From: Micromonospora sp. NBC_01813
GTDB lineage: Bacteria > Actinomycetota > Actinomycetes > Mycobacteriales > Micromonosporaceae
DNA: 64,000 bases
Reading direction: 5' to 3'
Assembly: GCF_035917335.1 (NCBI RefSeq)
Contig: NZ_CP109067.1
Location: forward strand, 3,099,001-3,163,000
A model generated the notes under the pieces. The model saw nothing but the letters and a program-made list of their open reading frames with translations. It ran no database searches and was not told where the DNA came from. The position numbers and the translations under genes are program-made. Position 1 is the stretch's first letter. Each line of letters begins with the position of its first letter. Positions 19,153 to 28,665 of the stretch are shown here, one piece after another.

Positions 19153-19263
19153 CGGTACACCTCGTTCATCGTCGTCTCCACTCGGGCACCGTCATGAATC
19201 CGGCCTGCTCCGTACGGTAGTTTCACGTTCGAGTCGCCCTCGGCGGCGGATAGGAGTCGGGTC

Positions 19264-19497
19264 GTGGTCCAGGCATACATCCTCATCCAGACCGAAGTCG
19301 GAAGGGCACGCGACGTGGCTGACGCGATCGCGGACATTTCCGGCGTGGTCCGGGTGGACGCGGTGACCGGGCCGTACGACGTCGTCGTGCTGACCGAGGC
19401 GCATACCGTGGACGAACTCGGCACGATGATAGTCAGCCGGGTCCAGATGGTGCCGGGCATCACCCGCACCCTGACGTGTTCGGTGGTTCGACTGTAG
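19264..19497 (+). CDS. Stand-alone Lrp/AsnC ligand-binding (RAM) domain protein
   Basis: 77 residues from a GTG at 19264 with AGGAG upstream. VQAYILIQTEVGRARDVADAIADISGV and the GPYDVVVLTEAHTVDEL segment match the C-terminal ligand-binding domain of Lrp/AsnC regulators. The DNA-binding helix-turn-helix is absent, so it is complete as a small single-domain protein rather than truncated. Such proteins form rings and bind amino acids, and may modulate full-length partners. Its stop overlaps the start of the DUF3515 gene by one base. Confidence 0.9.
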   Translation: MVQAYILIQTEVGRARDVADAIADISGVVRVDAVTGPYDVVVLTEAHTVDELGTMIVSRVQMVPGITRTLTCSVVRL

Positions 19498-20207
19498 TGA
19501 CCGACCAGCTCAACTCCCCTACTACCAGTGCTTCCTCGCCCGGCGTCGACTCGGGCGAGTCGTCCGCGCCGACTCCCGACGAGCCTGGACCGGGCGGGTC
19601 CGCGCCGGCTCCCGCCGAGCGGGACCGCACCACCCGGCAGGCGGCGATCTGGGCCACCGTAGTGGCGCTGCCGTTGACCGTGATCGTGGCGCTGGCCGCG
19701 ATCAGCCGGCTCACCCCGGCCGATCCCGCCGCCGACCCGCAGGCCGGCGCGGACCTGTCGGCGTCGGCGTCGGCGTCCGTCGCGCCGGTGCCGACCACGC
19801 CGGTGCAGATCGCCGCGCCCGTCCTGGACGAACGCGCCGAGATCGTCTGCCGGGCGTTGCTGTCCCAACTTCCCGGTACGCTGCGCGACCTGCGCCAACG
19901 GCCGGTCAGCGCTGGGGCGGAGCAGAACGCCGCGTACGGCGAACCGCCGATCACCGTCGCCTGCGGGGTGCCGGCCGCCACGTTCGCGCCGACCGACCTG
20001 GTGTACCCGCTGGACGGGGTCTGCTGGCACGCCGCCGAGCAGCCCGACGCCACGGTCTGGACCACCGTCGACCGGGAGATCCCGGTGCAGGTCACCGTGC
20101 CCGGCACGTACGACGAGCCGGGTCAGTGGGTGATCGCGTTCGCCGACACCCTGATCGAGACCGTGCTCAGCGACCCGGACGCCGCCCCACGCGGCTGCAA
20201 CGCCTGA
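19497..20207 (+). CDS. DUF3515-family membrane-anchored protein
   Basis: 236 residues from a GTG at 19497, coupled to the gene before it. A Ser/Pro-rich cytoplasmic stretch of about 45 residues precedes one membrane segment (AAIWATVVALPLTVIVALAAI). The extracytoplasmic domain has conserved cysteines (IVCRALL, VACGVP, GVCWHAAE, RGCNA) that could form two disulfides. DUF3515 proteins are confined to actinomycetes and lie beside ddl, as here, but their function is unknown. A role at the cell envelope is a reasonable inference from location and neighbours. Confidence 0.88.
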   Translation: MTDQLNSPTTSASSPGVDSGESSAPTPDEPGPGGSAPAPAERDRTTRQAAIWATVVALPLTVIVALAAISRLTPADPAADPQAGADLSASASASVAPVPTTPVQIAAPVLDERAEIVCRALLSQLPGTLRDLRQRPVSAGAEQNAAYGEPPITVACGVPAATFAPTDLVYPLDGVCWHAAEQPDATVWTTVDREIPVQVTVPGTYDEPGQWVIAFADTLIETVLSDPDAAPRGCNA

Positions 20208-20272
20208 GCCTGCCCCGGCGGTGCCGCTGCTTGCCTGCCCGGTTGCTGCTGCTGCCGCTGCCCGGTTGCTGC

Positions 20273-21373
20273 TCAGTGCAGGCCGGTCCCCCGGCTGAGC
20301 GCGGAACGGATCAGCCGGTCGACCAGCTTCGGGTACTCCAGGCCGGTCGCCGCCCACATCCGCGGGAACATCGACGTCGAGGTGAACCCGGGCATCGTGT
20401 TGATCTCGTTGAGGTAGACCTGCAGGTCGTCGGTGACGAAGAAGTCGACCCGGGCCAGCCCGGCACAGTCCAACGCGGTGAAGGTCCGGCAGGCGTAGTC
20501 CTGCACCTGCTTGGTCACCTGCTCCGGCAGCCCGGCCGGGATGTCGTACTCGCAGGAGTCGTCGAGGTACTTCGCCTCGAAGTCGTAGAACTCGTGGCCG
20601 GCGACCACCCGTACCTCGGCCAGCAGCGACGCCTCCGGGCTGCCACCGGCCTCGCCCTCGATCACCCCGCACTCGACCTCCCGCCCGACGATCGCCGACT
20701 CGACGAGCACCTTCGGGTCGATCTGGCGGGCGGCGGCGACCGCCGCGTCCAGTTCCGCCCAGTCGGAGACCTTGGTGACGCCACAGGACGAACCGGCCCG
20801 CGACGGCTTCACGAACACCGGCAGCCCGAGACGCTCCTTGTCGGCGTCGCTGAGGCTCACCCCGGAGCGCAGCACCGCGTACGGGCCGATCGGGATGCCC
20901 TCGGCGGTGGCCAGCTTCTTGGTGAACTCCTTGTCCATCGCGGCGGCCGAGGCGAAGACCCCGGCCCCGACGTACGGGATGTCGGCCATCTCCAGCAGGC
21001 CCTGGATGGTGCCGTCCTCGCCGTACGCGCCGTGCAGCGCCGGGAAGACCACGTCGACGCCGGCCAGCACGGACGCCCCCTCGATCGGGTCCAACATCAT
21101 GATCCCGTTGTCGGTCGGGTCGGCCGGCAGCACCACGGCGGAGCCGGCGGCGGCGGTGACCTCCGGCAGCCGCCGGTCGGCGATGGCGAGCTGGGAATCC
21201 TCACCCGAGGTGAGCACCCATCGCCCGGCGCGGGTGATACCGACCGGCACGATCTCGTACTCGTCGCTGTCCATCGCGGCCAGGATGCTGCCGGCGCTGA
21301 CGCAGGAGATCGCGTGCTCGGTGCTGCGGCCGCCGAAGACGATGGCGACGCGGGTCTTCCGTGGGCTTGTCAC
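20273..21373 (-). CDS. ddl: D-alanine--D-alanine ligase
   Basis: 366 residues. It has the N-terminal [21 protein letters not shown], the ATP-grasp segment [19 protein letters not shown] and the C-terminal [21 protein letters not shown]. The enzyme makes the D-Ala-D-Ala dipeptide of peptidoglycan. I see no clear feature of a D-Ala-D-Lac (vancomycin-resistance) ligase, though this would need structure-based comparison. A GTG start at 21373 has GAAAGG upstream. In related genomes gpsA and a PLP lyase are close by; here the 21.6-25.5 kb islet separates them. Confidence 0.96.
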   Translation of the reverse strand: MTSPRKTRVAIVFGGRSTEHAISCVSAGSILAAMDSDEYEIVPVGITRAGRWVLTSGEDSQLAIADRRLPEVTAAAGSAVVLPADPTDNGIMMLDPIEGASVLAGVDVVFPALHGAYGEDGTIQGLLEMADIPYVGAGVFASAAAMDKEFTKKLATAEGIPIGPYAVLRSGVSLSDADKERLGLPVFVKPSRAGSSCGVTKVSDWAELDAAVAAARQIDPKVLVESAIVGREVECGVIEGEAGGSPEASLLAEVRVVAGHEFYDFEAKYLDDSCEYDIPAGLPEQVTKQVQDYACRTFTALDCAGLARVDFFVTDDLQVYLNEINTMPGFTSTSMFPRMWAATGLEYPKLVDRLIRSALSRGTGLH

Positions 21374-21606
21374 AGGGGTGCCTTTCTTCGCGGCCGCACA
21401 CGCCTGCCGGGCTGGATCAGGGGGAGCCCAACAGGTACGCGGGTTCACGTTTCCCGCTCACGCCGGTGACCCTACTCTGCGTACCTGTCGGACGTGCCCT
21501 GACCGGCAAGCGTTCCACCCGCCGGTGCACCCAGTAACCGCCGGGCAACCGGCGCAGGGTGACCCACCACCCGGCCGTCGGGCCGTCGGTGACCCGAGCT
21601 ACCGAC

Positions 21607-23496
21607 TTACTGGCTGGCGTACCGATCGGGGATCAGCCAGGCCGGGATGATGCCGGAGTAGGCCTCGATCCGGCTGACCCTGCCGGGGAAGAAGCCGGTC
21701 ATGCCGGTCGCCCCGACACCTGCCCCCAGCGTCATCGAACCCGGTGCGGACCAGGTCGGCGGGGATGGTACCGGGGCCGACCCGGCTACGACTCCATCGA
21801 TGTGGATCGTCACCGTCGCACTCGCGGCGTCGTACACGCCGGCCACGTGTGTCCACTCGTCCGGCTGTGCCGCCGACCCGCTCGCCGCGACCGCCAGATC
21901 CGGGGCGGTGGCGTCGTCGGAGCCCCGAACGCGGAACACCCACCGACCGTCACTCGCCCGGTAGCCGAGCTGAAACGCGTCCGTCTCGTCGCCACCCTGG
22001 GCGAGCACCACCGAGTCCTCGCCGGGTAGCGAGTCTTCGGAACCGCCATCGATGCGGGCCCAGGCCATCACTGCGAACGATTGGTCCGTCCGTAGCACCG
22101 GCCGCGGAACGGGGTCGTACGGGCTGGTGGTGGAGGCGTACCCGCTCTGCCCGTCGAACCATGCGGCGTTGCGACCCGGCACCCCGTCATCGGGCACGAA
22201 CCCGGAGGTGGCCGGGAAGTCCTCCCACCCAGTCAGGTAGAGGTTCCGAGACCAACGGTCGTAGTCGAACGCGTCACCGCACCAGCAGTCCGCCGCACCG
22301 TCGAGCGGCCACAGACCGACCCGGTGCGGAGCCAAGACGCCGTACCGATCCGGGCGGATGCTGTCTGGATCCCAGAAGACACCGTTCAGGTCCTCGGAGT
22401 GCGCGACCCTGTTCCACAGGATGACGTTGGTGATACCGCCGCGCCACCACTGGTCCGGCTCCCCCGCCGCGAATCCACGCCCGACGGTGAACGGCCCGGT
22501 TGCCTGCCATGGCGTTCCCGCGTACGGCGCTTCGGCCGCCAGCACGCCGTCGACGTACAGCTGCAGCGATCCGGTGGCAGCGTCGAACGCACCCATCAGG
22601 TGCGTCCACCTGCCCGCGTCCGAGGCGGCGATCGGAGCCGGCCGGTACGCGGAGGCCAGCGGGCTTGCCGCCGCCGATCCGGTGGGCATGGTGAACGCCC
22701 AGTGCGGCGCAGGTGGGTCCCCGATCTGACGAATGCCAAGCTGGAAACCGCCAGCATCGACGCCGTCCTGGCCTGCGGCCGTCATGTCACCAGTCAGGTC
22801 CGCCGGCCGGAGCCAGGCCGCGACGCTGAACGAGCCCGAGGTGTCGAGCTGGGGCACAGCAGCGGTGGCGGCACCCGGCACGTTCTCCGGTGTCTCGGCA
22901 ACGGCGTCGAAGCTGGGAGTGCTCGCCTCGATCAGGTACGTATCCGGGGTCCAGGTGACATCGCCACCCGGCACGAGGTCCGGACCGCCCGTGGATGCCC
23001 GGAAGCCCTGGGAGTCGAGATCGATCATCGGCCAGCGTCCGATAGGTGCGGGCGGCGACCAGACCAGGAACTGGTAGCTGGTGGTGGGGCCGGGCCGACC
23101 GTACGAATCGCGAGCGTAGACATACAGGACGTTGAGTCCGTCCCTCGGTGGTGCGAGCGAAACTGTGACGCTGGGGCCGTCGTCGACGGGCACTGTCGTG
23201 CCGGCTGGGTTGCTCCACCCGTAGACGAACGCGGTGACGTCGGGCGAGTTGGCGGTGAAGGTGAAGTCACCGGCAACGCCACGCCCGCCGTGCGATGTCG
23301 CGTCGCTCGGGTAGTCGGTCGAGGTGACCGTCGGTGCCAGAGGTGGCGATCCCGGCGGCGGATCGGCGGCAGCTGGGCTGGCCGGGAGCAGAAGGCCGGT
23401 CAGCATCGACAGGGTGGCTACCAGGACAGTCGACCAGCGTCGGCGGCGACGACTGGAACGGATCGGTGTCGGCGGCGGTGTTCTGACAGCATCCAC
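21607..23496 (-). CDS. Secreted protein with two LamG/concanavalin-like domains
   Basis: 629 residues from a GTG at 23496. Arg-rich n-region, hydrophobic core and AAA-D cleavage site give a clear Sec signal (about residues 1-45). An Ig-like segment (about 50-140) is followed by two LamG-like domains (about 210-370 and 420-620). Each has the sequence F(S/A)V-A-W-(L/A)R ... W-THL/V-x-G-A/V-(F/Y)DA ... YVDG/HIDG. LamG folds bind carbohydrate or protein, and no catalytic domain is present, so this is probably a binding or surface protein. The pairing with an XRE/DUF397 module upstream may be chance. Confidence 0.85.
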   Translation of the reverse strand: MDAVRTPPPTPIRSSRRRRRWSTVLVATLSMLTGLLLPASPAAADPPPGSPPLAPTVTSTDYPSDATSHGGRGVAGDFTFTANSPDVTAFVYGWSNPAGTTVPVDDGPSVTVSLAPPRDGLNVLYVYARDSYGRPGPTTSYQFLVWSPPAPIGRWPMIDLDSQGFRASTGGPDLVPGGDVTWTPDTYLIEASTPSFDAVAETPENVPGAATAAVPQLDTSGSFSVAAWLRPADLTGDMTAAGQDGVDAGGFQLGIRQIGDPPAPHWAFTMPTGSAAASPLASAYRPAPIAASDAGRWTHLMGAFDAATGSLQLYVDGVLAAEAPYAGTPWQATGPFTVGRGFAAGEPDQWWRGGITNVILWNRVAHSEDLNGVFWDPDSIRPDRYGVLAPHRVGLWPLDGAADCWCGDAFDYDRWSRNLYLTGWEDFPATSGFVPDDGVPGRNAAWFDGQSGYASTTSPYDPVPRPVLRTDQSFAVMAWARIDGGSEDSLPGEDSVVLAQGGDETDAFQLGYRASDGRWVFRVRGSDDATAPDLAVAASGSAAQPDEWTHVAGVYDAASATVTIHIDGVVAGSAPVPSPPTWSAPGSMTLGAGVGATGMTGFFPGRVSRIEAYSGIIPAWLIPDRYASQ

Positions 23497-23718
23497 TAAA
23501 GACCCCCGTAGCTGTTGAGCATGTCCTGCGACCCTAGAGATCCAACTCGGGATCTGTAAAGGCAGTGTCACAAACAGTGGCTGGTGACGTGGGGCGTTCA
23601 ACTGCGAAGAAGTTCTATCGACGTTGAGCCGAGTCGCCCGTCCACCGATCGACCGAGGTTGAGAGTCCAATAGTGACGGCAGGATGGGTGGGGTCGAGCA
23701 CCCGAGGAGGTGGTAGCG

Positions 23719-24594
23719 ATGTCCCCGTCCGTGTTGAACTCGTCCGTACCGCGCCGACGGCTGGGCCGGGAGCTGCGTCAGCTGCGCGAGCGGCTGACCC
23801 AACTGCCGCAGACGTCGGTCGCCAGCGAGCTGGAGTGGTCGGCGACCAAGCTGTGGCGGATGGAGCGCGGCGAGGTGCCGGTCCGCTCCGACGACGTCGT
23901 CCTGCTCTGCGAGTTGTACGGCGCGCAGGAGGAGACCACCGCGGTCCTTGCCGCGTTGGCGACCAAGACCCGGGAGAAGGGCTGGTGGCACGACTACGCC
24001 AGCCTGCCGTCCTGGTTCGAGCTGTACGTGGGTCTGGAGGAGGCCGCCAGCCGGCTCCGCGTCTACCAGAGCCAGCTCGTTCCGGGTGTCCTGCAGACCA
24101 GGGAGTACGCCACCGCGATCTACACCAAGGATGTCGATGGCGTGCCACGTCACCAGATCGCCGACCGGGTCGCGGTGCGACTCGGTCGGGCCAGGCTGCT
24201 GACCCGACTGGAACCGCAGGCGCCGGATTTCGGCATCGTGCTCGACGAGGCGGTGCTGCGCCGGACGGTCGGATCACCCGAGATCATGGCAGCTCAGCTG
24301 CGCCGGCTCGCCGACGCCGGCCGGCTGCCGAACGTCTCGATCCGGATCCTGCAGCACTCGGCCGGCCTACACGCCGGCGTGCTGACCGGCGGCCTGTTCA
24401 CCATCCTGGACTTTCCCGAGCAGTACGAGCCCACCACCGTCTACCAGGAGTCGATCACCGGCGCCCTCTTCCTCGACAAGCAGGCCGAGAGCGACCGGTA
24501 CGCTTGGGTCTACGACGACATCCGGTCCGCCGCATTGGACGAGGCCGAGTCGCGGGAGCTGCTGCTCGACACGGCGAAGGAGTACGAGCCATGA
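23719..24594 (+). CDS. XRE-family transcriptional regulator (Scr1/DUF5753 type)
   Basis: 291 residues. The N-terminal helix-turn-helix (about 12-75) contains RRRLGRELRQLRERL and ATKLWRMERGEVPV. The rest is the actinomycete DUF5753 domain, with WFELYVGLEEAASRLRVYQSQLVPGVLQTREYA and a C-terminal LDKQAESDRYAWVYDDIRSAAL. These regulators pair with a DUF397 protein, which follows here with an ATGA overlap. They control development or secondary metabolism in several actinomycetes; the target here is unknown. The ATG at 23719 lies nine bases after GAGGAGG. A GTG at 23710 is too close to that site. Confidence 0.93.
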   Translation: MSPSVLNSSVPRRRLGRELRQLRERLTQLPQTSVASELEWSATKLWRMERGEVPVRSDDVVLLCELYGAQEETTAVLAALATKTREKGWWHDYASLPSWFELYVGLEEAASRLRVYQSQLVPGVLQTREYATAIYTKDVDGVPRHQIADRVAVRLGRARLLTRLEPQAPDFGIVLDEAVLRRTVGSPEIMAAQLRRLADAGRLPNVSIRILQHSAGLHAGVLTGGLFTILDFPEQYEPTTVYQESITGALFLDKQAESDRYAWVYDDIRSAALDEAESRELLLDTAKEYEP

Positions 24595-24791
24595 CCGACC
24601 TGACCGGTGTCACCTGGCGCAAGAGCAGCCGATCCAACAGCCAGGGTGACTGTGTCGAGGTCGCCGACGGGCTGGCCGGCGTGATCGGCGTACGCGACTC
24701 CAAGGACCCCACCGGCCCGACCCTGACCGTCTCCCCCGCCAGTTGGTCGGCCTTCCTCACCGCCACCAAGGCCGGCACCCTCACCGCCTGA
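24591..24791 (+). CDS. DUF397 protein
   Basis: 66 residues: TGVTWRKSSRSNSQGDCVEVAD and VRDSKDPTGPTLTVSPASWSAFLTATK are the two halves of the DUF397 domain. It overlaps the XRE gene by four bases (ATGA) and is therefore coupled to it. Known pairs work as regulator and small partner protein; the mechanism is not settled for most. Confidence 0.95.
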   Translation: MTDLTGVTWRKSSRSNSQGDCVEVADGLAGVIGVRDSKDPTGPTLTVSPASWSAFLTATKAGTLTA

Positions 24792-24814
24792 CCGCGGCGG
24801 GTGGCGACCTCCTT

Positions 24815-25156
24815 CTACCGAGGTTCGGAGGCCTCCGCTCCATCCGACGCGGGAGTTCGAGAATCTTCTCGCCGGCCCCTGCCCCAGGCCAGCCAAGAGC
24901 AGTAGATCGCCAAGGCGCCGCCGCAGACGACTCCCCCAGACCCACCGAGGAAGAAGAGGAGCGCCACAGCGCCATCGGTGAACCTCGCTGCGTGCAGCAG
25001 GACGATTCCTGTCCCCGGAAGGAGGTAAATCAATCCGAGATCTCGGCGCTGAAAGCCAGCCAGCACTGGCACGCCGCCGGTCAAGATGATGGCGAGACCC
25101 GTCGCGACACTGATGCCTGCCCAGAGCAGCGCGCCTACCACCAGCAGATTCGACAC
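24815..25156 (-). CDS. Small multi-pass membrane protein, hypothetical
   Basis: 113 residues from a GTG at 25156, seven bases after GGAGG. Three hydrophobic segments are visible: LLVVGALLWAGISVATGLAII, a short one at LIYLLPGTGIVLLHAA, and VALLFFLGGSGGVVCGGALAIY. A charged tail follows. I do not recognise the family. It lies downstream of a 44-residue ORF on the same strand, 22 bases away, so the two may form a small operon in the accessory islet. Confidence 0.55.
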   Translation of the reverse strand: MSNLLVVGALLWAGISVATGLAIILTGGVPVLAGFQRRDLGLIYLLPGTGIVLLHAARFTDGAVALLFFLGGSGGVVCGGALAIYCSWLAWGRGRREDSRTPASDGAEASEPR

Positions 25157-25178
25157 AACCACGCCTCCGTCTCGGACC

Positions 25179-25313
25179 TCACCAGTATCGGACGTCCACT
25201 GCGTCCTTGAGCACTGACGCATCGAGGTCGAGCATCGGCATCCGCCACTCGAAGTGGGCCAGGTAGCGCAGTGGCAACGTCACGATCAGCCCGAACACGA
25301 TGACGATCGGCAC
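25179..25313 (-). CDS. Short single-pass membrane ORF, possibly a remnant
   Basis: A 44-residue frame starting at a GTG at 25313 (VPIVIVFGLIVTLPLRYLAHFEWR) with GAGGG about 12 bases upstream. It has one membrane segment followed by a hydrophilic tail. The same frame stays open upstream for about 30 codons after a stop near 25410, so it could be the remaining 3' part of a decayed gene. It is too short for a family call. Confidence 0.3.
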   Translation of the reverse strand: MPIVIVFGLIVTLPLRYLAHFEWRMPMLDLDASVLKDAVDVRYW

Positions 25314-25414
25314 CCAGGTCTCACTTCCCTCGCGCTGGACACCACGAGTCTGCCAGCTGATGTCCAGGGCGAAATCAGGTCCGCAGTGGCCGGCGATCCG
25401 GTCGTGTCATGTCG

Positions 25415-25483
25415 TCAAGATCAGTTGATGAAAATGCGGGCGGAACCCGGCGTGTCGTCTGGTTTTACATCATTTGATCTTGA
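25415..25483. repeat. Imperfect 20-bp inverted repeat around a 29-bp centre
   Basis: Left arm 25415-25434 (tcaagatcagttgatgaaaa) and right arm 25464-25483 (tttacatcatttgatcttga) match at 17 of 20 positions; the outer nine are perfect. The centre is GC-rich and contains a small cgggttccgcccg hairpin. It lies just past the 3' end of the PLP lyase gene, so it may be its terminator or the scar or ends of a small mobile element. Confidence 0.6.
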
Positions 25484-25502
25484 TGGGTGCCCTGTTGCTG
25501 GG

Positions 25503-26663
25503 TCAGCTGGCGGACAGGGCGGCGGTGATGTCGGTGACCAGGTCGGCGGGGTCCTCGATGCCGCAGGAGAGCCGGACGAAGCCCGGTGACGTGTCGTCGC
25601 CCCACTGGGCCCGCCGGTCGGCCGCCGTGTGCAGGCCACCGAACGAGGTCGCCGCCGACACCAGCTTCGACGCGGTCAGGAAGCGGCCGACCCGGTCGGC
25701 GTCACCCAGGTCGAACGACACGATCCCCGGCATCCGGCGCATCTGCGCCGCCGCGAGCGCGTACGAAGGGTCGTCAGGCAGGCCGGGCCAGCGTACGCCG
25801 GTGACGTCACGGCGGCCGAGCAGCGCGGTGGCGACCGCTTGCGCGTTGGCCGACTGGCGGGCCAGCCGCAGGTCCAGGGTGGCCAGTGACCGGTGCGCCA
25901 GCCAGCAGTCGAACGCGCCCGGCACGCTGCCGGTCAGCTTGCGCCAGGTCTTCGCGGCGGACAGTGCCGCCGCCGACCGGGTGGCGAGGTAGCCGAGCAG
26001 CAGGTCGGAGTGGCCGGTCAGCGCTTTGGTGCCGGAGGCGACCACGATGTCCGCGCCGAAGTCCAACGGCCGCTGCCCGAGTGGGGTCGCGGCGGAGTTG
26101 TCGACCGCGACCAGCGCCCCGGCGGCGTGCGCCGCCGCCGCGAGCGCGGCGAGGTCACAGACGTCCAGCCCCGGGTTGGCCGGGGTTTCCAGCAGCACCA
26201 GGCGGACCCCGGCGAAGTCCGGGTACGGCCCGGCGGTCGGCACCAGCCGGACGGTCACGCCGAGCGGCTCCAGCACCGTGGAAGCCAGGGCCCGCACGGT
26301 GAAGTAGCCGTCTGCCGGCAACAGCACCGTGTCGCCGGGGCGCAGCGTGGTCAGCAGCAGGGCGGTGATCGCCGCCTGGCCGCTGGCGAAGACGAGGGTG
26401 TCGCCACCTTCCAGGCCACCGATCGCGGTTTCCAGGTTGCGCCGGGTCGGGTTGTCCTCGCGGGCGTAGCCGTCGCGGTCCGGCGACGGCCCGGTCACCG
26501 GGTCCAGGTGGTACGGGGCGGCGAAGACCGGACCGGGCAGGAACGGCTGCCCCGGCACCGGCTCGGGCAGCCCGGCGGTGACGCAGCGGGTGCCGTCGCC
26601 CCAGCCGTCATCCCGCGCACCGCTGGAGCTGCCGTGACCCGTGCCGAGGGAGGTGTTCGTCAT
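25503..26663 (-). CDS. Cystathionine gamma-lyase/synthase-type PLP enzyme
   Basis: 386 residues of the Cys/Met-metabolism PLP family. Visible family features are YAREDNPTRRNLETAIGGLEGGD, LVFASGQAAITALLL, VDNSAATPLGQRPLDFGADIVVASGTKALTGHSDLLLG (PLP-binding lysine in GTKALTGHSD) and SFGGLHTAADRRAQW near the C-terminus. It is likely to act in transsulfuration or gamma-elimination; lyase versus synthase cannot be decided from sequence alone. The ATG at 26663 has an AGGA site eight bases away; an ATG nine bases upstream has none. It follows gpsA by 40 bp in the same direction. Confidence 0.9.
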   Translation of the reverse strand: MTNTSLGTGHGSSSGARDDGWGDGTRCVTAGLPEPVPGQPFLPGPVFAAPYHLDPVTGPSPDRDGYAREDNPTRRNLETAIGGLEGGDTLVFASGQAAITALLLTTLRPGDTVLLPADGYFTVRALASTVLEPLGVTVRLVPTAGPYPDFAGVRLVLLETPANPGLDVCDLAALAAAAHAAGALVAVDNSAATPLGQRPLDFGADIVVASGTKALTGHSDLLLGYLATRSAAALSAAKTWRKLTGSVPGAFDCWLAHRSLATLDLRLARQSANAQAVATALLGRRDVTGVRWPGLPDDPSYALAAAQMRRMPGIVSFDLGDADRVGRFLTASKLVSAATSFGGLHTAADRRAQWGDDTSPGFVRLSCGIEDPADLVTDITAALSAS

Positions 26664-26703
26664 GGGGCTCATCCTGACCGACCCGGCTGACCAGCGGCAG
26701 AGC

Positions 26704-27702
26704 CTATTCCGGTTTCGTGGCCCGCGTCATCAGCACGGTCAACGCCGTACGCGGATCCAGGCCCTCGTGGCAGATCCGCTCCACCTGCTCGGTGATCGGC
26801 ATCTCGACACCGTGGGCGTGCGCCAGGTCCCGGATCGACAGGCAGCTCTTCACCCCTTCGGCGGTCTGCCGGGTGGCGGCCTGCGCCTGTTCCAGGTTCT
26901 CGCCCCGGCCCAGGTGCTCGCCGAAGGTCCGGTTACGCGACAGCGGCGACGAGCAGGTGGCGACCAGGTCGCCGAGGCCGGCCAGGCCGGCGAAGGTCAT
27001 CGGGTCGGCGCCGAGCGCCACGCCGAGCCGGGCGGTCTCGGCCAGCCCTCGGGTGATCAGGGTCGCCTTGGTGTTGTCACCGAGGCGCATCGCGGTGGCG
27101 ATGCCGTACGCCAGGGCGATCACGTTCTTGACCGCCCCGCCCAGCTCACAGCCGATCACGTCGTCGTTGGTGTACGGCCGCAGGTAGCCGGTGAGCATGG
27201 CCTGCTGCACGGCGGCGGTGCGGGCGGCGTCGGTGCCGGCGACGACGCTGGCCGCCGGCTGCTCGGCGGCGATCTCGGCGGCCAGGTTCGGGCCGGAGAC
27301 GACCACGACCCGGTCCGGGCTGACGCGTGCGGTCTCGACGATCACCTCGCTCATCCGCCGGGTGGTGCCGAGTTCGATCCCCTTCATCAGGCTGATCAGG
27401 GTGGCGTCGGGGCCGATGTGCGCGGCCCAGTCACCCAGGTTGCCGCGCAGGGTCTGCGACGGTACGGCGAGCACGACCAGATCCGCACCCTTGATCGCCT
27501 CAGCGGCGTCACTGGTGGCGGTGACCCGGTCGGGCAGCCGTACCGCCGGCAGGTAGTCGGGGTTGGTGCCGTACTCGCGGATCGCGGCGGCGACCGGCTC
27601 GCGCCGCGCCCAGACGACCACGTCGGCTCCGGCGTCGGCGAGCACCTTGGCGTACGCGGTGCCCCACGAGCCGGCACCGAGTACGACGGCCCGCCGGGTC
27701 AC
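26704..27702 (-). CDS. gpsA: Glycerol-3-phosphate dehydrogenase [NAD(P)+]
   Basis: 332 residues. [17 protein letters not shown] is the N-terminal NAD-binding loop. [20 protein letters not shown] and [17 protein letters not shown] contain the conserved catalytic lysine region, and [21 protein letters not shown] is the C-terminal signature. The enzyme makes sn-glycerol-3-phosphate for phospholipids. Its GTG overlaps the stop of plsC by four bases (GTGA), fitting a shared phospholipid-synthesis transcript. Confidence 0.97.
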   Translation of the reverse strand: MTRRAVVLGAGSWGTAYAKVLADAGADVVVWARREPVAAAIREYGTNPDYLPAVRLPDRVTATSDAAEAIKGADLVVLAVPSQTLRGNLGDWAAHIGPDATLISLMKGIELGTTRRMSEVIVETARVSPDRVVVVSGPNLAAEIAAEQPAASVVAGTDAARTAAVQQAMLTGYLRPYTNDDVIGCELGGAVKNVIALAYGIATAMRLGDNTKATLITRGLAETARLGVALGADPMTFAGLAGLGDLVATCSSPLSRNRTFGEHLGRGENLEQAQAATRQTAEGVKSCLSIRDLAHAHGVEMPITEQVERICHEGLDPRTALTVLMTRATKPE

Positions 27703-28541
27703 TGGCCCGGCTCCCGCGCGGTCCGGTCCGACAAAGCCGACGCGTCGGAGACGGTGGCCGCGTCGGAGACGGTCGTGTCCGGGGCGATCTCGTCCGCGAC
27801 GGTCGGGTTCGGGGTGCCGGTGGCCTTGCCCTTGCGCCGGGCGGCCGGCACGTACAGCGGCGGCGGGGTGCCGCCCCGCAGCTCGGCGACCATGTCCCGC
27901 AGCCGCAGCATCAGGACCTCGGTGATCTCTTCCAGCACCGCCCGGGTCGGCTCGGCCCCGGCCCACCGGGAAAGGTCGATCGGCTCGCCGGCGACGACAG
28001 TCACCTGCCGGCCGGGCAGCAGGTTCAACTTTTTGCTCTTGGCACGCGGGTTGTACAGGTTGTGCGTCCCCCACATCGCCACCGGCACGATCGGGGCACC
28101 GGTGGCGAGGGCGAGGCGGGCAGTGCCGGTCTTGCCGCGCATCGGCCACTGGTCCGGTTCCCGGGTGGTGGTGCCCTCCGGGTAGATCACCAACGCGCCG
28201 CCCTCGTCGACCGCGGCGACCGCCACCTCCAACGACTTGGCGGCATCCACGCCGCCCCGGTACACCGGGATCTGTTGGGCCTTGATGATCCAGGCGCCGA
28301 GCAGCGGGATCGCGAAGATGCTGGCCTTGCCGAGGAAGCGGGGCCACCGGCCGGCCTCGTAGATGTAGTGGGCGATGACCATCGGGTCGGCGTGCGACAC
28401 GTGGTTGGCCGCGATGATCACCCCGCCGGAGCTGGGGATGTGCTCCATACCTGACCACTGTCGCTTGGTCCAGATGGTCATCGTCGGTTTGACCACCATA
28501 ACGACGATACGTCGCCAGAAGCCTAGTTTCCGCCGCGCCAC
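27699..28541 (-). CDS. plsC: 1-acyl-sn-glycerol-3-phosphate acyltransferase
   Basis: 280 residues from a GTG at 28541 with GAGGAGG upstream. The acyltransferase motifs are NHVSHAD (H-x4-D), [11 protein letters not shown], a central IPVYRGG and [11 protein letters not shown] short N-terminal hydrophobic stretch ([15 protein letters not shown]) suggests membrane association. It produces phosphatidic acid. The C-terminal 60 residues are a Thr/Ala/Asp-rich tail not seen in compact homologues. Confidence 0.94.
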   Translation of the reverse strand: MARRKLGFWRRIVVMVVKPTMTIWTKRQWSGMEHIPSSGGVIIAANHVSHADPMVIAHYIYEAGRWPRFLGKASIFAIPLLGAWIIKAQQIPVYRGGVDAAKSLEVAVAAVDEGGALVIYPEGTTTREPDQWPMRGKTGTARLALATGAPIVPVAMWGTHNLYNPRAKSKKLNLLPGRQVTVVAGEPIDLSRWAGAEPTRAVLEEITEVLMLRLRDMVAELRGGTPPPLYVPAARRKGKATGTPNPTVADEIAPDTTVSDAATVSDASALSDRTAREPGQ

Positions 28542-28665
28542 CCGAGCCTCCTCGTCACCCGTATCCGCACCCGACCGCGTCGCTGCCCGACCGACCGCCC
28601 GCAGCGAATCATGCCTTGTCGGACCCGACCAGAGCCAACGCCGGCCCAGCCGGCAGGATGGGTCC

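Noticed and set aside
19153..19263. Thiamine (TPP) riboswitch upstream of thiL
   Set aside because: The 111-bp divergent gap lacks the conserved TPP-riboswitch core (CTGAGA and related bases) on either strand.
25254..25589. A 111-residue plus-strand ORF after the small membrane genes
   Set aside because: Low-information sequence overlapping the PLP lyase gene and the inverted repeat, with no ribosome-binding site; a minus-strand membrane ORF explains part of it better.
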